Positions 45,135 to 53,950 of a DNA stretch of 64,000 nucleotides are shown one piece after another (within the stretch, counting starts at the first letter, position 1; every line of letters begins with the position of its first letter). The notes under the pieces are model-generated. The model had not been told where the DNA came from. It saw only the letters and a program-made list of their open reading frames with translations, and ran no database searches. Source of the DNA: CAZJBS01 sp964544475 (GTDB taxonomy: Bacteria > CLD3 > SB21); contig CAZJBS010000012.1 in NCBI GenBank assembly GCA_964544475.1, positions 23,840 to 87,839 on the forward strand. Reading direction: 5' to 3'. Both the position numbers and the translations under genes were made by a program.

Positions 45135-46697
45135 ATGGATGTGGTGATTTTTATCCTCACGGGACTGGTGCTCGCCGTGGGAGCATTCGTATTCGGGCAA
45201 TTATACGCCATCAAGATATCGGTGGCGAAACGTATCCGTGAAGCGGAACATGAAGCCGGACGGATTCGTGAGAACGCCGTTGCCGATGCCGAGAACCTGA
45301 AAAAAGAAAAACTTATAGAAGTATCGGATGAGTGGTACCGCAAGCGGCAGGAATTTGAAGAACAGACCGAATCGACACGAATCCGACTCCGCAATGAACA
45401 GGACGACCTGCTTCGCAAAGAACGCAGTGTGGAGCAGAAAGGCGATCTCGTCACGCGAAAGGAGAAGGAACTCCATACCCGCGAGTTGGAGTTGCAGACC
45501 CAGGCGGAGGAGAATACGAGGAAATCGCTGGAATTGGAAGCCATGATCACATCGGAAAATCAAAAACTTGAGACCATGGCGCGCATGACCACAGAGGAGG
45601 CCAAACAAATCCTCATGAATAACATGCTGGACAAAGCGAAAGCCGCCGTGGCCCAGCAACTTCGCACCATCAAGGAGCAAACCCAGGGACAGATCAAGGA
45701 CGAAGTCCGCAGTCTGCTGCTTCAGGCCATCAATCGTTCGGCAATCGACCATACGATCGAAACCACGGTGACGACGGTCCGTCTGCCCAGCAACGAAATG
45801 AAGGGACGCATCATCGGCCGCGAAGGACGCAATATCAGAGCATTTGAGACCATCACCGGATGTGAAGTGATGATCGACGACACACCTCAGACGGTCTTTA
45901 TTTCAGGATTTGACCCCATTCGCCGTGAAGTCGCCCGCATGGCCTTGGAGACGCTCGTGACCGACGGTCGAATTCACCCGGGACGCATTGAGGATGTCGT
46001 GGAAAAAGCCCGTCGCGATCTGGACGAGACCATGATGCTCAACGGGGAAGAGGCGCTGTTCGAGGCCTCAGTGCACGGCACGCATATCGAAATTGTGAAG
46101 TTGCTTGGCAAGCTGAAATACCGTCTGCATGACGGTCAGAACCTGCTCCAGCATAGCGTCGAAACGGCTGTTCTGGCCGGTCTGATCGCCGCCGAATTGG
46201 GGTTTGACGTCCAGTTGGCCAAACGTGCCGCCATTTTGCATGACATTGGTTTTGCCGTGGAGCGGGCGGATCAACACCACGCCGTCGTTGGGGCCGAGTT
46301 GGTGCGGAAGTACGGCGAGAATCAGGTCGTGCAACAGGCCATACTCAACCACCACGAAACGCCGATTTTTTCGCATCCGATTTCCGTGATCGTAAATGCC
46401 GCCAACGTCCTGAGTAAACAACGCCCGGGTGCGCAACGCGAATCCCTCGAAAATTATGTCAAGCGCCTGACCAAGCTGGAAGAGATCGCCTGTTCTTTCA
46501 ACGGCGTGACCAAGGCGTATGCCATACAGGCCGGGCGTGAAATTCGTGTTCTGGTTGATGCCAGCATCGTGGAGGATGGAAAACTGCTGCAGTTGGCTGA
46601 CGACATTTCGACGAAGATAGAGAAGGATCTCGATTACATCGGCCAGATCAAAATCACGGTGCTCAGGGAATTTCGCGCGATCGATTTCGCAAAATAG
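45135..46697 (+). CDS. rny: Ribonuclease Y
   Basis: 520 residues. N-terminal membrane anchor (IFILTGLVLAVGAFVFG), a long charged coiled coil (about 25-195), KH domain with GRIIGREGRNIRAFE near 220 and a metal-dependent HD domain with AAILHDIG near 365 and NHHETP. It initiates mRNA decay at the membrane. All domains are intact and the length is normal. The order zapA, rny recurs in Bacteroidota and relatives. Confidence 0.95.
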   Translation: MDVVIFILTGLVLAVGAFVFGQLYAIKISVAKRIREAEHEAGRIRENAVADAENLKKEKLIEVSDEWYRKRQEFEEQTESTRIRLRNEQDDLLRKERSVEQKGDLVTRKEKELHTRELELQTQAEENTRKSLELEAMITSENQKLETMARMTTEEAKQILMNNMLDKAKAAVAQQLRTIKEQTQGQIKDEVRSLLLQAINRSAIDHTIETTVTTVRLPSNEMKGRIIGREGRNIRAFETITGCEVMIDDTPQTVFISGFDPIRREVARMALETLVTDGRIHPGRIEDVVEKARRDLDETMMLNGEEALFEASVHGTHIEIVKLLGKLKYRLHDGQNLLQHSVETAVLAGLIAAELGFDVQLAKRAAILHDIGFAVERADQHHAVVGAELVRKYGENQVVQQAILNHHETPIFSHPISVIVNAANVLSKQRPGAQRESLENYVKRLTKLEEIACSFNGVTKAYAIQAGREIRVLVDASIVEDGKLLQLADDISTKIEKDLDYIGQIKITVLREFRAIDFAK

Positions 46698-46705
46698 GTC
46701 GGGTG

Positions 46706-46727
46706 GAAAAGGCTACGGCGCCTTCTT
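46706..46727. terminator. Weak bidirectional hairpin between convergent rny and E1 genes
   Basis: AAGGC (46709-46713) and GCCTT (46720-46724) with a six-base loop; the minus-strand copy is followed by TTTTCC. The stem is only five pairs. Confidence 0.35.
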
Positions 46728-46743
46728 CCGGGAGCCGGCAGGT

Positions 46744-48780
46744 CTAGTACTGCAAAATGTCGGTGAGGGCCTTCGTGATCGTCTCTTCATTGACGAGCAT
46801 GGCATTCTCCAGAATGCGCGAAAACGGCACGGGACAGTCCAGACTGGCGCACCGCATGACGGGAGCGTCCAGATATTCAAAACTCTCCTGCGCAATTCTT
46901 GCCGCCACTTCGCCGCCAAACCCACCGGTCAACTTGTCTTCGTGCGCCACGATCACACGGTTGGTCTTCATCACCGATTGCCGAATGGTTTCCATGTCCA
47001 GCGGAACGAGGGATCTCAGATCAATCACCTCGACCGTTTTTCCCTCTTGCTCGAGTTTCTTGGCCGCGCGCAACGACCAGTGCACGGGCGTGCCATACGT
47101 CACGACTGTCACATCCGAACCTTCCCGGCGTATGCGGGCCTTACCAAATGGTACCCTATGATGCGCGTCCGTGAGCGGGCTTTGGGCGAATATTTGATTG
47201 TAGAGAAATTTGGGTTCCAGAAAAAACGTCACACCCCTCGACCGGATGGCCGTGCGTAATAGCCCGGCGGCGTCGTCGGCAAACGACGGAACGGCGATTC
47301 GAACGCCGGGAAGGTTGGCCATGATTCCTTCGACATTCTGGGAGTGATACAAACCTCCGCCGATATACCCGCCGCTGGCCAGACGAATAACGATGTTGGG
47401 GCAATTCTGGCCGTTTGAACGGTAGTATTCATGGCTGGTTTCCACAATTTGTTCCATGGCCGGCCAGACATAGTCGGCAAACTGGGCCGCTTCGATCACG
47501 ACCCGAATATCGTCCTTGAAACGAGAAAACCCATTGGCGGTCCCGACGATAAAATCCTCTGCAATCGGCCCATTGAAAACGCGGCCGCGTCCGAATTCCT
47601 GCTGCATGTCCTTGGTGACATTGAAGACCCCGCCCTTGTCTTTCGAAGCCACATCCTGTCCCCAGAGAAAGGTGTCCGGATTCTGGCGGAATTCTTCTTT
47701 GAGGGTGCGGTTGATGGCTTCCCGGATTTTTTCCACGGGTTCGCCGCCCGGCGTCGGTGTCTCGGTGACCGAAATGGGATCCGGTGTCACGAAATCGAGA
47801 ACGGTTGACGGATCGGGCGTGGGCGCTTCCTCGGCCCTGGCCGCTGCCGATGCCACTTCGTCATGGTCGGTCTTTTCAAGTGCGGCGATTTCGTCTTCCG
47901 AAAAAATACGCTCTTCAATGAGGAAGCTTCTGAAATTGGCGATGGGATCCATTCGGCGCATTTCCTCAAGTTCCTGCGGCGTCCTGTACAATTCGTGACG
48001 GTCGCTGTTGGAATGGGAGTTGATCCGGACGCAATCGGCATGAACCAGGGCGGGACCCGCGCCCGAGCGCACGTACGTCAGGGCCTCCGCCATGGCCCGG
48101 TGACTGTCGAAGAAGTCTTTGCCGTCGGCATTGACCACCAGGAGATTCTTGAGTCCCCGATAATTTTCTGAAACGACCCAGTTGGCGGTTTGCTCTTCGC
48201 TGGGAACGCTGATGCCGTAGTGGTTGTTCTGAATTACAAAGATCACGGGCAGTTGTTCGCGGCTGGCCCCGTTGAAAGCCTCGTAAACATAACCTTCCGA
48301 CGATGACGCGTCGCCAAAACTGGCGAACGCCACCCCCGGCGACTGGTAGTATTTGATAGCGCGCGCCACACCGACGGCATGGAGGGTGTGGTTGGAAACG
48401 CACGACGACACGTTTTCAATTTGAATGGCCGGTTTGGCGAAATGGTTGGACATATGGCGGCCGCCACCGGCCACGTCGTCACGCCGGCTCAAGCCATTCA
48501 GCATGATTTCGTCCACCGAAAGACCGGCGGCCAGACACGTCAGCTGATCGCGATAGTATGGAAAGAGGAAATCAACATTGGCGCGAAAGGCCAACCCCAG
48601 AGCGAGTTGGATGCCTTCGTGTCCGCCACACATGGCCAGATATGACCAGCCCTTGGACTGGCGTATGAATCGCGATGCCTGTTCGTCGATGAGCCGGCTG
48701 AGATGAGCGAGTCGGTACCACTTGAACAAATCTTCACGACTGATATTGGAACGTGCGTCGCGCGTCCGGATCGTGTCCAT
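46744..48780 (-). CDS. 2-oxoacid dehydrogenase E1, alpha-beta fusion
   Basis: 678 residues from the ATG at 48780; the frame is open upstream with a TTG only. Residues 1-330 are E1 alpha: GDASSSEGYVYEAF...FVIQNN is the thiamine-diphosphate motif and SHSNSDRHELYRT is the regulatory loop. After a Pro/Ala-rich linker (about 320-350) an E1 beta half follows (EFGRGRVFNGPIAE, LEPKFLYNQ, SLVPLDMETI). The closest types are the branched-chain or pyruvate dehydrogenase E1 of Bacteroidota, which are often fused in this way. E2 and E3 are not adjacent. It catalyses decarboxylation of a 2-oxoacid and acyl transfer to lipoyl-E2. Confidence 0.9.
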   Translation of the reverse strand: MDTIRTRDARSNISREDLFKWYRLAHLSRLIDEQASRFIRQSKGWSYLAMCGGHEGIQLALGLAFRANVDFLFPYYRDQLTCLAAGLSVDEIMLNGLSRRDDVAGGGRHMSNHFAKPAIQIENVSSCVSNHTLHAVGVARAIKYYQSPGVAFASFGDASSSEGYVYEAFNGASREQLPVIFVIQNNHYGISVPSEEQTANWVVSENYRGLKNLLVVNADGKDFFDSHRAMAEALTYVRSGAGPALVHADCVRINSHSNSDRHELYRTPQELEEMRRMDPIANFRSFLIEERIFSEDEIAALEKTDHDEVASAAARAEEAPTPDPSTVLDFVTPDPISVTETPTPGGEPVEKIREAINRTLKEEFRQNPDTFLWGQDVASKDKGGVFNVTKDMQQEFGRGRVFNGPIAEDFIVGTANGFSRFKDDIRVVIEAAQFADYVWPAMEQIVETSHEYYRSNGQNCPNIVIRLASGGYIGGGLYHSQNVEGIMANLPGVRIAVPSFADDAAGLLRTAIRSRGVTFFLEPKFLYNQIFAQSPLTDAHHRVPFGKARIRREGSDVTVVTYGTPVHWSLRAAKKLEQEGKTVEVIDLRSLVPLDMETIRQSVMKTNRVIVAHEDKLTGGFGGEVAARIAQESFEYLDAPVMRCASLDCPVPFSRILENAMLVNEETITKALTDILQY

Positions 48781-48889
48781 TGCTTCCAATGTAATATCCT
48801 TCGCTGGTGAAACGCTTTCGTAATTGCGAGGCTATATAAACAAAACACCCGTATATTTCAAGTGATTTTAGATTTTATTCTCGTAAACA

Positions 48890-48918
48890 TTGACAAAAGC
48901 TGAATTTAGCGGTACATT
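48890..48918 (+). promoter_or_regulatory. Sigma-70-type promoter for the YbjN-like gene
   Basis: TTGACA (48890-48895), a 17-base spacer and TACATT (48913-48918), 47 bases before the ATG at 48966. The intergenic region is AT-rich and serves the divergent E1 gene too. Confidence 0.6.
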
Positions 48919-48965
48919 GCAAATGTTCGTCACCTTCATGTTTTGTACAAACGCCAGAGAATCCC

Positions 48966-49412
48966 ATGGCCGAAGTGAACAAGATATTGAACCAGCAAAC
49001 GAGCGACCGCCTCACGTCGTACAACCAGATGATTGAAGACATCATCCATTCATTTAATGTCGATCCGGTGAGTTGCCGTGAGGCGAAGACGGGCCAATGG
49101 ACGCTGCATCGGGGCTCGGCCCGCCTTTACGTGGACATCTACACGCAGGACGGCACCGACTACATCTGCGTCGCATCGCCCATCATGGACATGCCCTCGA
49201 AGACCTTGTTGCCCTTCTACCGTAAGTTGCTGGAATTGAATCATGAAATGTATGCGGCCAGTTTTTCTGTGAAGGACAACGGCGTGTGGCTGAGGATTAT
49301 TCGTGAGCTCGAAGGGCTGGATCCAAGTGAGGCCGCCGCGATGCTCAACCGTGTCGGTTACTACGCCGATCAATTCGACGATCTGCTGACGGAGGAATTC
49401 AAGAAAGAGTAG
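48966..49412 (+). CDS. YbjN / type III chaperone-like domain protein
   Basis: 148 residues, no signal or membrane segment. The pattern DGTDYICVASPIMDMPSKTL and LLELNHEMYAASFSVKDNGVWLR is that of the YbjN/T3SS-chaperone-like fold (PF10722), small alpha-beta proteins usually acting as chaperones or regulators. Partner unknown. The stop is 2 bases from the ccmB stop on the other strand, leaving no room for a separate terminator. Confidence 0.75.
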   Translation: MAEVNKILNQQTSDRLTSYNQMIEDIIHSFNVDPVSCREAKTGQWTLHRGSARLYVDIYTQDGTDYICVASPIMDMPSKTLLPFYRKLLELNHEMYAASFSVKDNGVWLRIIRELEGLDPSEAAAMLNRVGYYADQFDDLLTEEFKKE

Positions 49413-49414
49413 GA

Positions 49415-50095
49415 CTATTCTTCCAGCACGAATTCGAACGTCACAAAAGAAGCGACGATCACGATCACGTCAAACGCCGCCAGAATCTTCAACCAATCCC
49501 ACGCATCGGCGAGCGTTTCCCCCCGCAGGATGATTCCTGTTGCCTCCACGGAAGCTATGAGGGCGGGAATGACCATTGGAAACAACAGAATGGGCAGCAA
49601 CACTTCGCGCATTTTGGTGTTCAGCGCTACGGCGGAAAACACCGTGCCCGTGCCCACAAAACCAAGCGTGCCGAGAGCGGTGATCAGCAACAGAGAGGGG
49701 ATTTCGCTCCAGATGCTCAAGTTGAAGAACAAGATGAACAGCGGCAGGATAAAAAGTTCCGTGAAAAACATGAATATGAAACCGGACAGCAACTTGCCGA
49801 GATAGATGGCGCCCTTGTCCAGGGGTAACATACGCAACGCCTGAAAATTTCCATTCTCGCTCTCGGCAGAAAAGGCGCGATTCAGCCCGAGCGTGCCTGC
49901 AAAGGTGAAGGCGACCCACAGAATCCCGGGCCCGATCTGAAGCGTTTGTTCCTTGTCCGGGTTCATTGTAAAATTGAAGATGACGAGGACGAGCACACCG
50001 AAAACAAACGTCGCACTGAAGGACTCTTTCGTGCGCTTTTCAGTAAGGAAGTCCTTGTCAAAAATGACCCAGACCTTTTGAAGAAACAACATCAT
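49415..50095 (-). CDS. ccmB: Heme exporter permease CcmB
   Basis: 226 residues with six helices. Family features: KDFLTEKRTKESF near residue 15, GTLGLNRAFSAESENG near 68, LRMLPLDKGAIYLGKL near 86, and LLLPILLFPMVIPALIA near 165. It is the permease of the CcmAB complex for c-type cytochrome maturation. ccmA, ccmC and others are not in the window. It sits downstream of purS and the tRNA on the same strand. Confidence 0.9.
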   Translation of the reverse strand: MMLFLQKVWVIFDKDFLTEKRTKESFSATFVFGVLVLVIFNFTMNPDKEQTLQIGPGILWVAFTFAGTLGLNRAFSAESENGNFQALRMLPLDKGAIYLGKLLSGFIFMFFTELFILPLFILFFNLSIWSEIPSLLLITALGTLGFVGTGTVFSAVALNTKMREVLLPILLFPMVIPALIASVEATGIILRGETLADAWDWLKILAAFDVIVIVASFVTFEFVLEE

Positions 50096-50249
50096 AGGAT
50101 ATGCCGTCCGGCAAGGGGGCGCGGATGGTGGCGCATGGGATTGGAAGTCAACCGTTCGGCGGGAAGGTTACGGCCTGAGGAACGCCTCTGGCAGGAACTT
50201 CCGGCCATTCGGATCATTCATTGTACACTTTGGCCAAAGGTCAAACGAG

Positions 50250-50324
50250 TCGGGGTGGGGAGATTTGAACTCCCGACCTTTCGGTCCCGAACCGAACGCG
50301 CTAACCGGGCTGCGCTACACCCCG
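50250..50324 (-). tRNA. tRNA-Pro (anticodon CGG)
   Basis: A full cloverleaf on the minus strand: acceptor CGGGGTG/CACCCCG, D-arm GCGC/GCGC, anticodon stem TTCGG/CCGAA with loop TTCGGGA (anticodon CGG), T-stem GGGAG/CTCCC with loop TTCAAAT, and discriminator A. The 3' CCA is not encoded. It starts two bases after the purS stop, so both may be processed from one transcript. Confidence 0.93.
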
Positions 50325-50326
50325 TA

Positions 50327-50581
50327 TCATGTCGAAGACGCTATGTCAAAATCGTAGGATTCGATCACGAGATTGGCCAGGAGTTTCTGGCACATGGTAT
50401 CGACATCCGCGACCGCCTGATCCCGGCTTGGCCGGTCCAACACCATCTCAATGTGCTTACCGAGCCGAACATCATCCAATCCGGCAAATCCCATGGTCTC
50501 GAGGGATTGCAACACGGCATGACCCTGGGGATCCAGGACGCCCGGTTTTGGCATGACGCGAATTCGAGCGGTGAATATCAT
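50327..50581 (-). CDS. purS: Phosphoribosylformylglycinamidine synthase subunit PurS
   Basis: 84 residues from the ATG at 50581. The sequence MIFTARIRVMPKPGVLDPQG and LGKHIEM follow the PurS family. PurS bridges PurQ and PurL so that ammonia passes to FGAR in purine synthesis. purL and purQ are not adjacent. The stop is next to the tRNA-Pro gene. Confidence 0.9.
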   Translation of the reverse strand: MIFTARIRVMPKPGVLDPQGHAVLQSLETMGFAGLDDVRLGKHIEMVLDRPSRDQAVADVDTMCQKLLANLVIESYDFDIASST

Positions 50582-50640
50582 AGTGGCCTGTCCTAAGTCG
50601 AGGCAAAGATAGAACATCACGCCAATTATTCAAGAGAAAT

Positions 50641-52419
50641 CTATTTCTTCTGATACAGGATGCCATTGCGAATGGCGATGGCTTTCGGCGGCGCTTCAGG
50701 ATCCTCAATGACGCGGACGTTGGGCAGTTGTGATTCAATAACCTTGCCGGAGAGCGTCTTGACGATACCTGCCCGCTCGATTTCGAACGTCACCGCATCG
50801 CCGACCTTGAGCGACTGCAGAGACAGCAGAAGGCCGCGGATACTGTCCAAATCCGTCGGGACATTGCGACGGTTGATCTGACGAATGACGTCGTTTGTTT
50901 CGAGTCCCATGGCGCTGGCCGTTGACTGTTCGGCCACGACGGTCACCAACAGCCGGTTGTTCTCATTGACATCCAGGCTCCAACCCAGGAAAGGCGGATA
51001 GACATACGTGTAGAGTAGCCCCGCTTTTCGAAATGCCGCCTCCACCGGAAGTTCATCAGTCCCGGCGACGTACTTGTTGTAAAACTTCGACAGGTTGAGA
51101 CCGGCGATGTCTTCAATGATCCGGAATAGTTCTTTGTCAGGATATCCTCGTTCACGATGGCCATAACGCCGGTTGATTTCCAGGACGACATCATCGAGTG
51201 ACTTCTTGTTGCCAGTTCTGTCTCGTATTTCAATATCAAGCAGCAGGGACACCAAGGCGCCTTTGGTATACATGGACGGGGCCACGCCGATACGACCCGC
51301 CTGCATTCCGAGTTGCTCCAGGTTATCACGGCTGTTTTCCATGGCCAGGCTCTTCAGGAAATCATAAAAAGGCTGGGTCGTCGAAAGACCGCTTCGTACC
51401 ATGGCCAGTCGTGCATAATATTCGGTCAGTCCCTCGATAAACCACATCGAACGGATTTGGGGAGTCTTCTGATAGTCAAATGGTCCCAACGGATCCGGAT
51501 AGAATAGTTTGGGATTCCATAAATGGAAGAACTCATGTGAGATGACCGACGTGTATGTGCTGACGCGGAGGTAGCGCTGGCTGAACGGCGGGGCAAGGTA
51601 GTAGGCGGAGGAATTGGAATGCTCTAGCGCTCCGTACTTGAAATCCCCGACGAGAAAATTGAACAGGAAATAGTACTGCCGGAAAGGAATTTCATTGAAA
51701 AAAGTCGTGTGATGGTCGACCAGGATTCTGGTGAAGGCTGTGAGCGAATCCATGGGTACGTCCGTTTCTGAATTGACCACAAGGACGTACGACGCTCCTT
51801 TAAGGTCGAAACGATACTCACGGATTCTTTCCGTACCGGCCAGCACAGGGCTATCGATCAGTTGATCGTAATCGTCGGCCGCAAACGTGGCCGGGGCGAT
51901 GCTGTCCAGGCTGCACCAGGCTTTCCAATGGGCGGGGAGTTTCAGGGAGATTTGGACGCGGCCGGATCGTCGGGGTTCGAGATAGCCCAACACCGTGGGT
52001 CCATTGAAAAAACAAAAATCGCGCCCGATCTCATTCAAGGTCGTTGGCAAGGATTCGAGGCTGTCTTCCGGGATGTCGCGTGCCGTATACGTGATTCTGG
52101 CCAGACGGTCTGCAGAGGCGATCCTCCACTCATTCACGCCTTTTTGACGAACCGGTAGTGCCGCGCCTGACGAATCCCAGGCGGCCACGTCACCTATCCA
52201 CCGTCCGAAGTCGTTGACAATATAATTGCCAGTCGCCCACGCCGGGAAAAAGAGAGAGATTGCCGTGTCGCTCGTCACGGGAGTTTCGATGGTTACATGA
52301 AAAATTTCCGTGGTCGTATCCCGCAGTTCGACCGTGTATGACACCTGTTGGGCAAGGGAAACCGGAAGGGCGGTCGTCAGAATGATCAAAGCGTGAAAAC
52401 CCGCGATAGAAAAACGCAT
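50641..52419 (-). CDS. M61-family metallopeptidase with PDZ domain
   Basis: 592 residues with a signal peptide (FHALIILTTALPVSLAQ). The N-terminal barrel-like domain (residues 30-210) precedes the thermolysin-like domain with the zinc site SHEFFHLWN near residue 290 and the third ligand in FIEGLTEYYA. A C-terminal PDZ domain (about 480-590, SAMGLETNDVIRQINRRNV) completes the glycyl-aminopeptidase architecture. Exported, probably periplasmic. Confidence 0.9.
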   Translation of the reverse strand: MRFSIAGFHALIILTTALPVSLAQQVSYTVELRDTTTEIFHVTIETPVTSDTAISLFFPAWATGNYIVNDFGRWIGDVAAWDSSGAALPVRQKGVNEWRIASADRLARITYTARDIPEDSLESLPTTLNEIGRDFCFFNGPTVLGYLEPRRSGRVQISLKLPAHWKAWCSLDSIAPATFAADDYDQLIDSPVLAGTERIREYRFDLKGASYVLVVNSETDVPMDSLTAFTRILVDHHTTFFNEIPFRQYYFLFNFLVGDFKYGALEHSNSSAYYLAPPFSQRYLRVSTYTSVISHEFFHLWNPKLFYPDPLGPFDYQKTPQIRSMWFIEGLTEYYARLAMVRSGLSTTQPFYDFLKSLAMENSRDNLEQLGMQAGRIGVAPSMYTKGALVSLLLDIEIRDRTGNKKSLDDVVLEINRRYGHRERGYPDKELFRIIEDIAGLNLSKFYNKYVAGTDELPVEAAFRKAGLLYTYVYPPFLGWSLDVNENNRLLVTVVAEQSTASAMGLETNDVIRQINRRNVPTDLDSIRGLLLSLQSLKVGDAVTFEIERAGIVKTLSGKVIESQLPNVRVIEDPEAPPKAIAIRNGILYQKK

Positions 52420-52480
52420 GGTCGTATTCCGGATTAGTGGCCTCGTTGGTTCACGATAGGAGGTCCATCGTGGCGCAACA

Positions 52481-53950
52481 TCATTTCAACTTGGCAAATG
52501 CGCGTTCATAGATTTTGGTCACCAGGTGGAGATGGGAACTCCAGGTCAAATCCGTTTTCATGGCATTGCGTGCCAATTGGTCCCATCGCGCCTGATCGTC
52601 TTTGAAGACCATGCCGGCCATCTGCATTTTGGCTACGAGGTCCTTGTCGTCGGCATAAATAAACGCGTTGCCGCTGTAGGATTTGTCTTTGACCGGCTCG
52701 AACAGACCGGCGACGGACGTCTCTTTGTGGATAATCGGCAGCGCGCCGTAGTGGATGCCGTTCAAATACGTGATTTCGCTGTAGGTATCGGTGGGGGGTA
52801 CCCAAAAAAGATCGGAGACGGCGAAAAAGTTGTGACGCAGTTGGTCGTCCGGATCGGCCGCGGCGAACACTTTGTGGCGGACATTCTTTGTGACAAGCGT
52901 TTTGATGGCGCTATCGGCCAGAGGGTTGGTGTCGGCGATCAGGAATATCTGCAGTTCCTGGTCGCGTATAGTCCTGAGGAACCCGGCAATCGATTTTTTC
53001 TGTGATTCGAAGTCCTCCGACACGATACCGAGAATGAACGATTCGGCACTGAATCCCGTACGTTTGCTTTCAAGAAACTTCTCTTTGTTCGTTTTGCGGC
53101 GGTCGTACTTGTCCGCCGAATACGGCTTGTGGAGTGACGAATTGTTGGCCGGGTTCCAGAGGTTATGATCGCCGCCATGGGGCAGATCGTAGACGTTCCG
53201 CGCATGGGCCAGAATGGTCTCGAATTCCGTGCGGGGTTTTTCGATGCTTCGAAGGTGCTTGTGCGTCGTGGGGATGGTGACGGCATCGGAAAAAGCGAGG
53301 CCGGTCTTCAGAAAACTGAACTTGGACTTGCTGAGGCATTTTTCAAGGTCAATAATGGACTTGTCGAGCCCTGTCTTGGCAAACACCGATTTGTCAAAGT
53401 TGCCCGTTTCTTCAAGGTCGTTAATGGAATACACGATGATGGATTTCCGGAAGAACGAGTTCTGCTTCTGTTCCTGGCGGATCATGGCCGGGAGAACGCC
53501 GGTGGCCCAGTCGCAGCAATGGATGACGTCCGGCTGCCAGCCGAGTGTTTTCAGCGTTTCAATGGCGGCGCGGGCAAAAAAAATGAAACGTTCATCATTG
53601 TCTTTGAAGAACTGCCCCGTGCGCTTGTCACGGAAGACGTCGGATTTCTTGAAATATTTTTCATAGTCTGCAAAATAAATCTGCGTTTTGCTTTCCGGAA
53701 GAAATCCCGATTTGACAGACACCTTGCCTTCATCGAACGGCAGGATGACAGGGATATCTTTGAGGCGGATGATGTCACGGATGATGTGCTTGCGTTCGTT
53801 GATCAGACTGTACTTGGGCATCATGACTCTGACTTCATGGCCGGCCATCTGGAGATAGGTCGGCAATGATCCGGCGAATTCACCGGCGCGCCCGCTCTTT
53901 ATGAAAGGATAGATCTCGGTGGAAACGAAGAAAATCTTGGATTTCTTCAT
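52481..53950 (-). CDS. Glycogen/starch synthase-like glycosyltransferase (GT5)
   Basis: 489 residues from the ATG at 53950, which overlaps the galT stop (ATGA). N-terminal GT5 features: FVSTEIYPFIKSG, GSLPTYLQMAGHEVRVMMP, WQPDVIHCCDWATGVLP. The ADP-glucose loop is normally KTGGLGDV; here it is KSGRAGEF, losing a Gly and the Leu. The C-terminal half retains SDLFWVPPTDTYSEIT and HYGALPIIHKETSVAG. Bacteroidota have divergent GT5 proteins with similar loop loss, so the true donor is uncertain. Probably involved in glycogen or a related glucan. Confidence 0.78.
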   Translation of the reverse strand: MKKSKIFFVSTEIYPFIKSGRAGEFAGSLPTYLQMAGHEVRVMMPKYSLINERKHIIRDIIRLKDIPVILPFDEGKVSVKSGFLPESKTQIYFADYEKYFKKSDVFRDKRTGQFFKDNDERFIFFARAAIETLKTLGWQPDVIHCCDWATGVLPAMIRQEQKQNSFFRKSIIVYSINDLEETGNFDKSVFAKTGLDKSIIDLEKCLSKSKFSFLKTGLAFSDAVTIPTTHKHLRSIEKPRTEFETILAHARNVYDLPHGGDHNLWNPANNSSLHKPYSADKYDRRKTNKEKFLESKRTGFSAESFILGIVSEDFESQKKSIAGFLRTIRDQELQIFLIADTNPLADSAIKTLVTKNVRHKVFAAADPDDQLRHNFFAVSDLFWVPPTDTYSEITYLNGIHYGALPIIHKETSVAGLFEPVKDKSYSGNAFIYADDKDLVAKMQMAGMVFKDDQARWDQLARNAMKTDLTWSSHLHLVTKIYERAFAKLK

